From Rhodocyclaceae bacterium (GTDB taxonomy: Bacteria; Pseudomonadota; Gammaproteobacteria; Burkholderiales; Rhodocyclaceae), in NCBI GenBank assembly GCA_030682595.1, contig JAUXNZ010000222.1, forward strand, positions 1 to 9,947: a DNA stretch of 9,947 nucleotides, given 5' to 3'. This document shows, piece by piece, positions 1 to 7,199 of this stretch (positions are counted from its first letter, which is position 1; every line of letters begins with the position of its first letter). The notes below the pieces were generated by a model. The model was not told where the DNA came from, searched no databases, and saw only the letters and a program-made list of their open reading frames with translations. A program made the translations under genes and the position numbers.

Positions 1-1682
<1,682 letters not shown>

Positions 1683-1704
1683 CAACCAAGCACCCGGAAC
1701 CGCG

Positions 1705-2652
1705 TTAGCGGCGAACCCTCGTCACCTCCCTGCGCGGGGGGGCCGGGAGGGGCGGGGTCGCGGTTTCCGCCGTCCAGCCAGCGCCGACTTTTGTGTGCGG
1801 CGTCCCGCGCGCAGCGTCTTTCTCGATGGCCAGCACATCGGCAAGCCACGGCAGGGTTTCACGCAATTCCTTGGCGAGGGTCCACGGCGGATTGGCGATG
1901 AATACGCCGCTGCCGTGCATGCCGAGGCCGTCGGCGCCGGGTTCTTGCACCGTCAGCGTGACATTCAGCCAGTCCGGCGCGAGCTTTTTCAATCGACCGG
2001 CCAGCAGGATGCTTTCGTTCTTCTGCAGGAGCGGATACCAGATCAGGTAGGTGCCGGTGGCGAAGCGTGCCAGGCCTTCCTTCAGCGCCGTGACCACGCG
2101 GGCGTAGTCGCGCTTGTCCTCGTAGGCCGGGTCGATGACGATCAGGCCGCGCCGCGAGGGCGGCGGCAGAAGGGTTTGCAGGCCGGTGAAGCCGTCTTCC
2201 TGGCGAATGGCGACGCGCTTGATGGCGTCGGGCGCGACGGCGGCGACGGCCTCGCCCAAGAGGCGCACATCGGCCGGATGCAGTTCAAACAGGCGCAGCC
2301 GATCCTGCGGGCGCAACTGGCGCAGCGTCAGCAGCGGCGAACCGGGGTAGCGCCGCAATTGGCCGTCCGGGTTGTCGTGACGCACGGCGGCGACGTAAGC
2401 GGCCAGCAGCGGCGGCAGGTCGTTCCTCGCCCACAGCCGGCCAATGCCATCGGCGTATTCAGGACTGTGTTGCGCGGCATGGGTCTTCGCCCGCCCGCCG
2501 TCGAAACGATAGCCGCCGGCCCCGGCGTGCGTGTCGATCACCCAGTAGGGTTTGTCCTTCTGGTTGAAGTAATCCAGCACCGCCAGCAAAACGGTGTGCT
2601 TGAGGACGTCGGCGTGGTTGCCGGCGTGGAAGACATGGCGGTAGCTGAGCAT
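1705..2652 (-). CDS. rlmJ: 23S rRNA (adenine(2030)-N(6))-methyltransferase RlmJ with C-terminal extension
   Basis: SAM-dependent methyltransferase that makes m6A2030 in 23S rRNA. The 315-residue product starts MLSYRHVFHAGNHADVLKH, nearly identical to the conserved RlmJ N-terminus. Next come the SAM-site segment DTHAGAGGY (residues 40-48), ELHPAD (123-128), the catalytic motif as DPAY (174-177), ARFATGTYLIWYP (195-207) and NPPW (254-257). The family motif is usually D-P-P-Y, so the third position is changed. E. coli RlmJ has 280 residues; the extra length is a proline/arginine-rich tail from about residue 297, encoded by G-rich DNA at 1708-1766. The start at 2652 is fixed by the conserved N-terminus. 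No clear SD is seen upstream, where the strand is pyrimidine-rich. The gene is divergent from the rluF-like gene, with start codons 18 bp apart, so its promoter probably lies within that gene. Confidence 0.95.
   Translation of the reverse strand: MLSYRHVFHAGNHADVLKHTVLLAVLDYFNQKDKPYWVIDTHAGAGGYRFDGGRAKTHAAQHSPEYADGIGRLWARNDLPPLLAAYVAAVRHDNPDGQLRRYPGSPLLTLRQLRPQDRLRLFELHPADVRLLGEAVAAVAPDAIKRVAIRQEDGFTGLQTLLPPPSRRGLIVIDPAYEDKRDYARVVTALKEGLARFATGTYLIWYPLLQKNESILLAGRLKKLAPDWLNVTLTVQEPGADGLGMHGSGVFIANPPWTLAKELRETLPWLADVLAIEKDAARGTPHTKVGAGWTAETATPPLPAPPRREVTRVRR
1736..1757 (+). other. G-quadruplex motif inside the 3' end of rlmJ
   Basis: G-runs of 7, 3, 4 and 4 are separated by CC, A and C on the + strand, the template strand for rlmJ. 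The run codes for the Pro/Arg tail of RlmJ. It is the second such motif in the window, again at the 3' end of a minus-strand transcript, so it may act in transcription stalling or simply be a G-rich intergenic repeat that rlmJ reads into. Confidence 0.6.
1767..1792. repeat. Dispersed short repeat, copy 1 (other copy at 6979-7006)
   Basis: Shares CCGCCGTC and GCCAGCGCCGACT in the same order and spacing with the spacer at 6979-7006. On the minus strand this copy codes for KVGAGWTA near the RlmJ C-terminus, just before the Pro/Arg tail. Confidence 0.5.
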
Positions 2653-2670
2653 GAAGGGCGGGGGGATAGA

Positions 2671-3492
2671 ATGTGCGGCATGAATGATACCGCTACCCCG
2701 CGTCCGAAAATCCGTGTTGTCCGGCGGGCGCTCTCAGCAACTGCGGCGCCTGCCACGCCGGCCGCGCCAACCGGCGTGCGCATCTCGAAACTGATGGCCG
2801 AACGCGGCCTGTGTTCGCGCCGCGAGGCCGATGCCTATATCGAGCGCGGGCTGGTCTATGTCAATGGCGAACAGGTCACGCAACTTGGCACGCGCGCCGC
2901 GCCGGATGCCGAGATCGCGCTGGCTTCGCGCGCACAGAATCAGCAGGCCGCGCTGGCGACGATCCTGGTGCACAAGCCGATCGGCTATGTCTCCGGACAG
3001 GCCGAAGATGGCCATCAGCCGGCGATTGTCCTGGTCGTCCCCGACCACCAGATGGCTGGCGATCCGCAGCGCTTTCAGCCTGGCTGCCTGAAGGGGCTGG
3101 CGCCCGCCGGAAGGCTCGACATCGATTCCACCGGCCTGTTGATCCTGACGCAGGATGGCCGCGTGGCGCGGCAACTGATCGGCGCGGACAGCGACATCGA
3201 GAAGGAATATCTGGTGCGTGTGGAAGGCGCTCTGGACGAACCGGGACTCCAGCGCCTGAACCACGGCCTGAGCCTTGACGGCAAGGCCTTGAAACCGGCG
3301 CAGGTCAGTTGGCAGAACGCGGACCAACTGCGCTTCATCCTGAAGGAAGGCAAGAAGCGCCAGATTCGCCGCATGTGCGAACTGGTTGGCCTGCGGGTGA
3401 CGGGCTTGAAACGGGTGCGCATCGGGCGCGTGATGCTCGGCGACTTGCCGCTGGGGCAGTGGCGGTATCTGCGGCCGGAAGAAAAGTTCTAA
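2671..3492 (+). CDS. rluF: RsuA/RluB/RluF-family rRNA pseudouridine synthase, RluF-like
   Basis: Isomerises a uridine of rRNA to pseudouridine; the closest recalled relative is RluF, which modifies the 23S rRNA 2604 region. From ATG 2671 the product has 273 residues. An Arg/Ala/Pro-rich tail (1-35) precedes an S4 RNA-binding domain from about 36 (ISKLMAERGLCSRREADAYI). The catalytic domain opens at HKPIGYVSGQ (101-110) and holds the GRLD motif with catalytic Asp150. EKEYLVRV is at 177-184, the KEGKKRQIRRMCE motif at 225-237, and the C-terminus reads LPLGQWRYL. A loop at about 113-143 is longer than in E. coli RluF. The frame stays open back to 1645, but that part is antisense to rlmJ and is not family-like. 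ATG 2671 follows AAGGGCGGGGGG with usable SD spacing; ATG 2680 and GTG 2776 are alternatives. The exact target uridine cannot be read from sequence. Confidence 0.9.
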   Translation: MCGMNDTATPRPKIRVVRRALSATAAPATPAAPTGVRISKLMAERGLCSRREADAYIERGLVYVNGEQVTQLGTRAAPDAEIALASRAQNQQAALATILVHKPIGYVSGQAEDGHQPAIVLVVPDHQMAGDPQRFQPGCLKGLAPAGRLDIDSTGLLILTQDGRVARQLIGADSDIEKEYLVRVEGALDEPGLQRLNHGLSLDGKALKPAQVSWQNADQLRFILKEGKKRQIRRMCELVGLRVTGLKRVRIGRVMLGDLPLGQWRYLRPEEKF

Positions 3493-4385
3493 AGATCTTC
3501 GCGCCGCAGCATGAAAATCTTGCCTTCGCCGCTTGGGGTGTCGAGCCAGGTGAGCGGTAGTGCGGGGAAGGCGGCTTCGACGATTGCGCGGTTATGGCCG
3601 ACTTCCACCGCGAGCAGGCCGTTTTTCTTGAGATGGTTTGCCGCCCCGGCCAGAATGCGGCGCACGATGTCCAGACCGTCCTCGCCCGCCGCCAAGGCGT
3701 TTTCCGGTTCGTGGCGATATTCGGGCGGCAGTGCACGCATGGCCTCGCCGGTGACGTAGGGCGGGTTGCTCAGGATGAAGTCGTAGCGGCGTTTGCCGAG
3801 ACCGGCGAACAGGTCGCCTGGCACCAGCTTGATGCGTTGTTGCAGAGCGTAATCGGTGACGTTGCGCTTGGCGACTTCGAGCGCGTCCTTCGAGATGTCG
3901 GCGGCGTCGATCTTTGCGTTGGGAAAGGCGTGCGCCATCAGGATGGCAAGGCAGCCCGAGCCGGTGCAGAGATCCAGAGCGCTGTCGATGCTGTAGGGAT
4001 CTTCGATCCAGGGCGCGAAGCCATCGACCAGCAGATCGGCGAAATACGAGCGGGGAATCAGCACGCGTTCATCGACATAAAAGCGCAGACCGGCCTGCCA
4101 GGCTTCGTGCGTCAGATAGGCGGCGGGCACGCGCCGGGCGATGCGCTGCTGCAGCAGTTCGAGCACCGCGAGCCGCTCGTGGCGGGTGAGGCGGGCATCC
4201 AGGTAGGGCTCGATGTGCTCCGGGCGGTCGGGCGGCAGGTGCAGCGCGTGCAGCACCAGCCAGGCGGCCTCGTCGTGGGCGTTGTCGCAGCCGTGGCCGA
4301 AAAACAGTTTCGCCTCGTTGAAGCGGCTGGCGCCCCAGCGCAGCCAGTCGCGCAGGGTAATCAGGTCATCAAGCATTTCGGACAT
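3489..4385 (-). CDS. prmB: 50S ribosomal protein L3 N5-glutamine methyltransferase PrmB
   Basis: HemK/PrmA-type SAM-dependent methyltransferase that methylates a glutamine of ribosomal protein L3 during 50S assembly. The 298-residue product is close to the usual ~300. The N-terminal helical part (1-95) ends in RVPAAYLTHEAW, followed by FYVDERVLIPRS (102-113), which identifies PrmB rather than PrmC. The SAM motif DLCTGSGCLAI is at 138-148, the acidic ADIS at 162-165, and the catalytic NPPY at 207-210, followed by EYRHEPENALAAGEDGLDI. I chose ATG 4385 because AGGA (4392-4395) sits 6 nt upstream; in-frame ATG 4400 would add MTGKP. The frame runs on to 5084 but crosses a different gene. The TAG stop at 3489-3491 overlaps the TAA of the convergent rluF-like gene. 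Confidence 0.95.
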   Translation of the reverse strand: MSEMLDDLITLRDWLRWGASRFNEAKLFFGHGCDNAHDEAAWLVLHALHLPPDRPEHIEPYLDARLTRHERLAVLELLQQRIARRVPAAYLTHEAWQAGLRFYVDERVLIPRSYFADLLVDGFAPWIEDPYSIDSALDLCTGSGCLAILMAHAFPNAKIDAADISKDALEVAKRNVTDYALQQRIKLVPGDLFAGLGKRRYDFILSNPPYVTGEAMRALPPEYRHEPENALAAGEDGLDIVRRILAGAANHLKKNGLLAVEVGHNRAIVEAAFPALPLTWLDTPSGEGKIFMLRREDL

Positions 4386-4412
4386 GGGTTTTCCTGTCAT
4401 TGGAATGCTGTG

Positions 4413-4418
4413 ATTGTA
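4413..4418 (-). promoter_or_regulatory. Candidate -10 element for prmB
   Basis: On the minus strand these bases read TACAAT, five of six matches to the sigma-70 -10 consensus. They lie 27 bp upstream of the prmB ATG, leaving room for a short leader with AGGA at 4392-4395. No good -35 hexamer is seen at 16-18 bp and there is no TGn extension. If real, it lets prmB be transcribed independently of the lipoprotein gene that ends 136 bp upstream. Confidence 0.35.
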
Positions 4419-4422
4419 GCTG

Positions 4423-4548
4423 TTGCCGGCCTCGCGTTTTCCGCGCGACGCAAAAGACAACATGGTGCTGGCGACCCTGCTGGCGAGCGGCGCGGAATGT
4501 CTCGTGACCGGTGGCGAGGACTTACTGGAACTGGCCAGCCACCTGGCC
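4423..4548 (+). pseudogene. Relic of a PIN-domain toxin gene (COG1569-like C-terminal fragment)
   Basis: This frame encodes RDAKDNMVLATLLASGAE (from 4447) followed at once by CLVTGGEDLLELA. It matches the recalled C-terminal half of PIN-domain toxins of the COG1569/VapC-like group, whose pattern is RDxxDDxxLAxALxxxAxxIVTGDxDLLxL. Only about 35 residues are recognisable. A stop (TAG 4417-4419) closes the frame just upstream, there is no N-terminal domain carrying the first catalytic Asp, and no antitoxin gene. The usual TGD is TGG, so an acidic active-site residue appears lost. After about 4548 the frame continues antisense to the lipoprotein gene and no longer looks like a PIN protein. The last ~27 bases overlap the end of that gene on the other strand. 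I infer a decayed remnant rather than a working toxin. Confidence 0.6.
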
Positions 4549-5178
4549 ACTGACAATCGCCATGCGGCGCTGGCGCGCCTCTGCACCCGCCGTATCACCC
4601 GCCGCCGCCAGCCGGTCACGATCAAACCCCAGCCAGGCCAGCAGGGGGCGACGCCAGCCCTGTTGCGCCGCCGTATCAATGGCAAGGGTGATGCCCAGCG
4701 GCGGCAAACGTCCCGCCCGTAGCAAGGCGGCAGCGGCCACCAGTCGCGCAAGGGGATCATCCACTCCCCGCAGGATGGCCAGCGCATCGCCACCCCTTGC
4801 CACCGCCTGCTGGGGCGGCGGCAGTTGTCGGGCATCCAGGCCCGTCCAGCGACCCGCAAGATAGGCGGCATACGCCTGCGCGGCAGTGTCGGCATCGCGT
4901 GCCAGCGGTTCAAAACCCGCACAATCCCCCGGTTCAAGACTCGCAAAACGCACGGCGCAGGCGGTGAGTTCCACACGCGCCAATTGCGTCGCATCCCCCG
5001 TGCGCGCGACTTCACGACGGGCGATCTCCAGTTCATGCGCCGCCACGCGATCACGCCCGGCCAACCATGCGCTGGTGTGCGCACTCAACGCGACATGCGC
5101 ATTGGCCTGCCAGTCCGGCGCCGCCGGACCACCGGCACAGCCGGCCAGGAGCAGCAAGCAGACCAGGCGCCCGATCAT
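4522..5178 (-). CDS. Alpha-helical lipoprotein of unknown function, last gene of the MCE operon
   Basis: A 218-residue product with a short lipoprotein signal peptide: MIGRLVCLLLLAGC, lipobox LAGC, lipidated Cys14. Residue +2 is Ala, so under the Lol rule it should sort to the outer membrane. The rest is rich in Ala, Arg and Leu and looks fully helical, like a repeat or solenoid protein. I see no catalytic motif and no resemblance to the PqiC/DUF330 auxiliary lipoproteins that usually end such operons. Cys76 and Cys87 could form a periplasmic disulfide. The start at 5178 overlaps the MCE stop as ATGA (5175-5178), typical of translational coupling; an upstream in-frame ATG at 5214 would bury the signal peptide. 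By position it probably works with the MCE protein at the envelope, perhaps as an outer-membrane partner. That role is inference; the specific function is unknown. Confidence 0.8.
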   Translation of the reverse strand: MIGRLVCLLLLAGCAGGPAAPDWQANAHVALSAHTSAWLAGRDRVAAHELEIARREVARTGDATQLARVELTACAVRFASLEPGDCAGFEPLARDADTAAQAYAAYLAGRWTGLDARQLPPPQQAVARGGDALAILRGVDDPLARLVAAAALLRAGRLPPLGITLAIDTAAQQGWRRPLLAWLGFDRDRLAAAGDTAGAEARQRRMAIVSGQVAGQFQ

Positions 5179-6113
5179 GGCAATTTCAACTCGCGTTCGC
5201 GCGCAAACGGCCATTTGCGGTTGACCTCATCGACCAGCATGGAGACGCGCCGCAAACTGGCCTCGACCTCGTTGCGCAGCGTATCCAGGTCTTCGGTCGC
5301 CACCCGGGCGTTGACCGCGATCACGCGTGCCTCGTCCAGCGTGGCATCCACCTTCTTCAGGCTGCTGCGCGCATCGCCCAGCAAGCCGTGCAATGCGGCC
5401 ACTGCCGCCTGCGATTCCGCCAGCACGCCGCCCGCGCCGGACAAATGCGCATCGGCCTGCGCCAATAAGCGGTTGGTGCGCGCGATCGCATCCAGAATCT
5501 GCTTGGCGCCGGCCGGGCCAAGCAAACCCGGTAGTGCGCCCTGGGGCCCCTTCAAGGAGCCGGACAGCGTCTGGAGATTGGCGAGGCTGGCATTCAGGGG
5601 CGCCTCGGGCGCGGTCATCTGTTTAAGGTTGTCGAGCAGTTCGCGCATCGTGCTGACCAGTTGCGGAATACCGGCCGCCGCGTCGCCAATCAGCACATCG
5701 CGCCGTGCCCCATCGGGCAGGGGCGGATCGTCAAGCATGCCGGTGTAGGCGCGCAATCGCGCCCCGCCGACCACGCCGCGTTCGAGCGTAAAGACCGATG
5801 AGGCACGTAGCCAACGGGCATCCTTGGTCTGCACATCGACATGGATGTGTGCCTTGCCATCCTCGCCCAGTTCGATACGCGCGACCCGGCCGATGGCAAA
5901 ACCGGAAAACGTCATGTCCATGCCGACCAACACGCCTTCGGAGTTTTCGGCGAGCAGCACCAGGCGCTGCTTTTCCTCGAACAGGCCGCGTGCCGTCATG
6001 ACATACAGGGTGAAGCCGCCCAGGAACACCACCAGCAACAGCAGCAGCAGATAGGACTTGGTCGTCGCATGCGGGATGCTGGCGGAGGGGGGGGCGATGT
6101 CGGGTGTCGTCAT
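5175..6113 (-). CDS. MCE-domain (MlaD-type) periplasmic lipid-binding protein
   Basis: Substrate-binding component of an Mla-type phospholipid transport system. The 312-residue product has one N-terminal membrane segment (about 20-40, YLLLLLLVVFLGGFTLYV) with the short N-tail in the cytoplasm. The MCE domain follows (about 48-145), with the typical NSEGVLVGMDMTFSGFAIGRVARIEL core at 57-82. A long helical region (about 150-298) with repeated small and hydrophobic residues could form the coiled bundle seen in larger MCE assemblies. It ends in NRKWPF...LKLP, a tail I recall from betaproteobacterial MCE proteins. Start 6113 lies 7 nt after the permease stop and the SD is weak, so translation is probably coupled. 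Single-MCE proteins act as hexamers beside an MlaE permease and MlaF ATPase; the permease gene is adjacent but no ATPase gene is. Confidence 0.88.
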   Translation of the reverse strand: MTTPDIAPPSASIPHATTKSYLLLLLLVVFLGGFTLYVMTARGLFEEKQRLVLLAENSEGVLVGMDMTFSGFAIGRVARIELGEDGKAHIHVDVQTKDARWLRASSVFTLERGVVGGARLRAYTGMLDDPPLPDGARRDVLIGDAAAGIPQLVSTMRELLDNLKQMTAPEAPLNASLANLQTLSGSLKGPQGALPGLLGPAGAKQILDAIARTNRLLAQADAHLSGAGGVLAESQAAVAALHGLLGDARSSLKKVDATLDEARVIAVNARVATEDLDTLRNEVEASLRRVSMLVDEVNRKWPFARERELKLP

Positions 6114-6120
6114 AAGGCAT

Positions 6121-6891
6121 TCAGAAGTGCAGGAGGATGAGGGCGGCGGCCTCGATCAATGCCAGCAGCAGAAAAAGGCGCGCCGTGATGCGCATGTCGC
6201 TCCCGACCGCCACGCGCCGGGGCGGATCGAGCACCAGCGTCGCCGGGGCAATCCCGACGGCTGCGGCAAACAAGACAATCTTCAACAGCAGTCCCGGTGC
6301 CGTCACCGGGTCGAACACCTGCCCCACCAGCCGGGTAAAACCGGACAAGCCCCAGGGCGTCAGTCCATACACAACCAGATAGCCGACGCAAAGCACCAGC
6401 GTGCCGCTGACCAAGGTGAGCAGCACCACGGCAAAGAAATTCCCGATCACGCCAGGCAAGACCTGTTGGTCAAAAACCGCCGGGCGGCACAGATCGACGT
6501 CCTGAACGCGCAGGGTGGCCAGGCGGTTGAGCATGGCCATGCCAGATCGCATGGCGACGAACAGGGCGGCCGCCAGCGGAATCAGCTCGACCACCAGCAC
6601 CCGCACAACCGCTTCCAGCGCCAGGTGCGACAACCCGTAACTCGCCGCCGTCACCGCGACGATATGTGTCGCCACCGCCCCGAAGAGCACCGTCAGCAAG
6701 GCATAACCGGGCAAGACCTGCCAGGCCGAAACACACAGGGCCTGGGCCATCGCCCGGCGCACCGGCGTCACATAAGTGGCCGGTGTCAGCGCCGCCAGCA
6801 GCGTGGCTGAGGCAAACAACAGGAAGCGCCACTCGCGGAGCAACAAGCGGCGCACGGGCTGATGCATGGGTGGAAGCAGTGCGTGGGACAT
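6121..6891 (-). CDS. Divergent MlaE-family ABC transporter permease
   Basis: Inner-membrane permease of an MCE lipid-transport system. The 256-residue product matches MlaE length (~260) and is mostly hydrophobic, with membrane segments at about 23-38, 60-82, 94-117, 148-175, 200-222 and 237-254. The segment ELIPLAAALFVAMRSGMAM (102-120) corresponds to the family core ELGPLLTALLVAGRSGSA, including the conserved Glu (102) and Arg (115). The next segment, normally IGTMKVNEEIDAL, reads LATLRVQDVDLC, so it is clearly diverged. It is the first gene of the operon, with the MCE gene 7 nt downstream; MlaF normally sits between them and is missing. ATG 6891 has no obvious SD; ATG 6867 is an alternative. 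I am confident of the family because of the core motif plus the neighbouring MCE gene, but not of the transported lipid. Confidence 0.82.
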   Translation of the reverse strand: MSHALLPPMHQPVRRLLLREWRFLLFASATLLAALTPATYVTPVRRAMAQALCVSAWQVLPGYALLTVLFGAVATHIVAVTAASYGLSHLALEAVVRVLVVELIPLAAALFVAMRSGMAMLNRLATLRVQDVDLCRPAVFDQQVLPGVIGNFFAVVLLTLVSGTLVLCVGYLVVYGLTPWGLSGFTRLVGQVFDPVTAPGLLLKIVLFAAAVGIAPATLVLDPPRRVAVGSDMRITARLFLLLALIEAAALILLHF

Positions 6892-6905
6892 TGTCAGGGA
6901 ATCTT

Positions 6906-6939
6906 AACGTGAAACACGCAATTTGGCGCCGAGTAACCC
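6906..6939. repeat. Direct repeat copy 1 (34 nt)
   Basis: Matches 7007-7040 at 27 of 34 positions without gaps, same orientation, 101 bp apart. The shared core is CGTGAAA, then ATTTG, then CGCCGAGT. This copy holds a GGCGCC palindrome (6925-6930) and ends 15 bp from the permease ATG side (6891), a position where a regulator site or promoter part could lie. It may equally be a dispersed intergenic repeat. Confidence 0.7.
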
Positions 6940-6978
6940 GATTTACCATCCCGCCCGTGAATGCCCAAAGGCCGCCAC

Positions 6979-7006
6979 CCGCCGTCTTGCCAGCGCCGAC
7001 TCTTTT
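6979..7006. repeat. Dispersed short repeat, copy 2 (other copy at 1767-1792)
   Basis: CCGCCGTC, two differing bases, then GCCAGCGCCGACT and a T-rich end are shared with 1767-1792 in the same orientation, with one inserted C. At 1767-1792 the sequence is inside the 3' end of rlmJ; here it is non-coding and lies between the two 34-nt direct repeats. Confidence 0.55.
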
Positions 7007-7040
7007 AGCGTGAAATACTCCATTTGACGCCGAGTGATCC
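7007..7040. repeat. Direct repeat copy 2 (34 nt)
   Basis: Partner of 6906-6939 with seven substitutions. Its GGCGCC is altered to GACGCC. It is followed by GTGAGCGCAGCGAAC and then the GC palindrome at 7066. Confidence 0.7.
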
Positions 7041-7065
7041 CGTGAGCGCAGCGAACAAACTTTGA

Positions 7066-7085
7066 CCCCCGCCCGGGGGCGGGGG
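7066..7085. repeat. Perfect GC palindrome
   Basis: CCCCCGCCC (7066-7074) and GGGCGGGGG (7077-7085) are exact reverse complements around GG. As DNA or RNA this can form a very stable hairpin. It overlaps the G-quadruplex motif, so the two structures would exclude each other on the + strand. Confidence 0.8.
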
Positions 7086-7100
7086 CTGGGGGTGGGGGGG
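7075..7100 (+). other. Canonical G-quadruplex motif
   Basis: Four G-runs of 5, 5, 5 and 7 are separated by C, CT and T. Runs longer than three with loops of 1-2 nt are the most favourable class for quadruplex folding. The G-rich strand is +, the template strand for the flanking minus-strand genes, where a quadruplex could stall RNA polymerase downstream of dapE. Confidence 0.8.
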
Positions 7101-7109
7101 CCATGGAAA

Positions 7110-7164
7110 GGGGCTGACTTTCATGTTGCGGGGTGATTTTTCCCGCATCATGAAAGTTAGTTCC
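7110..7164 (+). repeat. Long imperfect inverted repeat / hairpin (23-bp stem)
   Basis: Arms 7110-7132 and 7142-7164 pair around the 9-nt loop GTGATTTTT. Read as + strand RNA, 22 of 23 positions pair: three are G-U wobbles (7112/7162, 7113/7161, 7116/7158) and one is a U-U mismatch (7126/7148). In minus-strand RNA the wobbles become A-C mismatches, leaving 19 pairs. No U-tract follows on either strand, so it is not a standard terminator; it may be a REP-like element or part of an unannotated RNA. Confidence 0.75.
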
Positions 7165-7194
7165 GGCATAACGCCCGCTTTGCGGGCATGAGCC
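7165..7194 (-). terminator. Candidate factor-dependent 3' end hairpin after dapE
   Basis: GCCCGC (7173-7178) and GCGGGC (7182-7187) form a 6-bp GC stem with a 3-nt loop. GGC (7165-7167) and GCC (7192-7194) can pair outside it. It lies 26 bp past the dapE stop in the direction of transcription. There is no U-run after it, so intrinsic termination is doubtful; it may mark a processed 3' end. Confidence 0.35.
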
Positions 7195-7199
7195 TGCTC

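Noticed and set aside
4433..4445. CGCG...CGCG hairpin as a terminator between the lipoprotein gene and prmB
   Set aside because: Four-base stem and no U-tract on the minus strand; too weak to call.
4401..5084. Upstream extension of the prmB frame
   Set aside because: It runs through the lipoprotein gene in another frame; PrmB length, conserved start and the SD support ATG 4385.
6118..6120. Alternative ATG just upstream of the MCE start
   Set aside because: It is in a different frame (5731-6120) that yields an Arg-rich shadow product.
6906..7040. CRISPR array from the two 34-nt repeats
   Set aside because: Only two diverged copies with a 67-nt gap and no cas genes.
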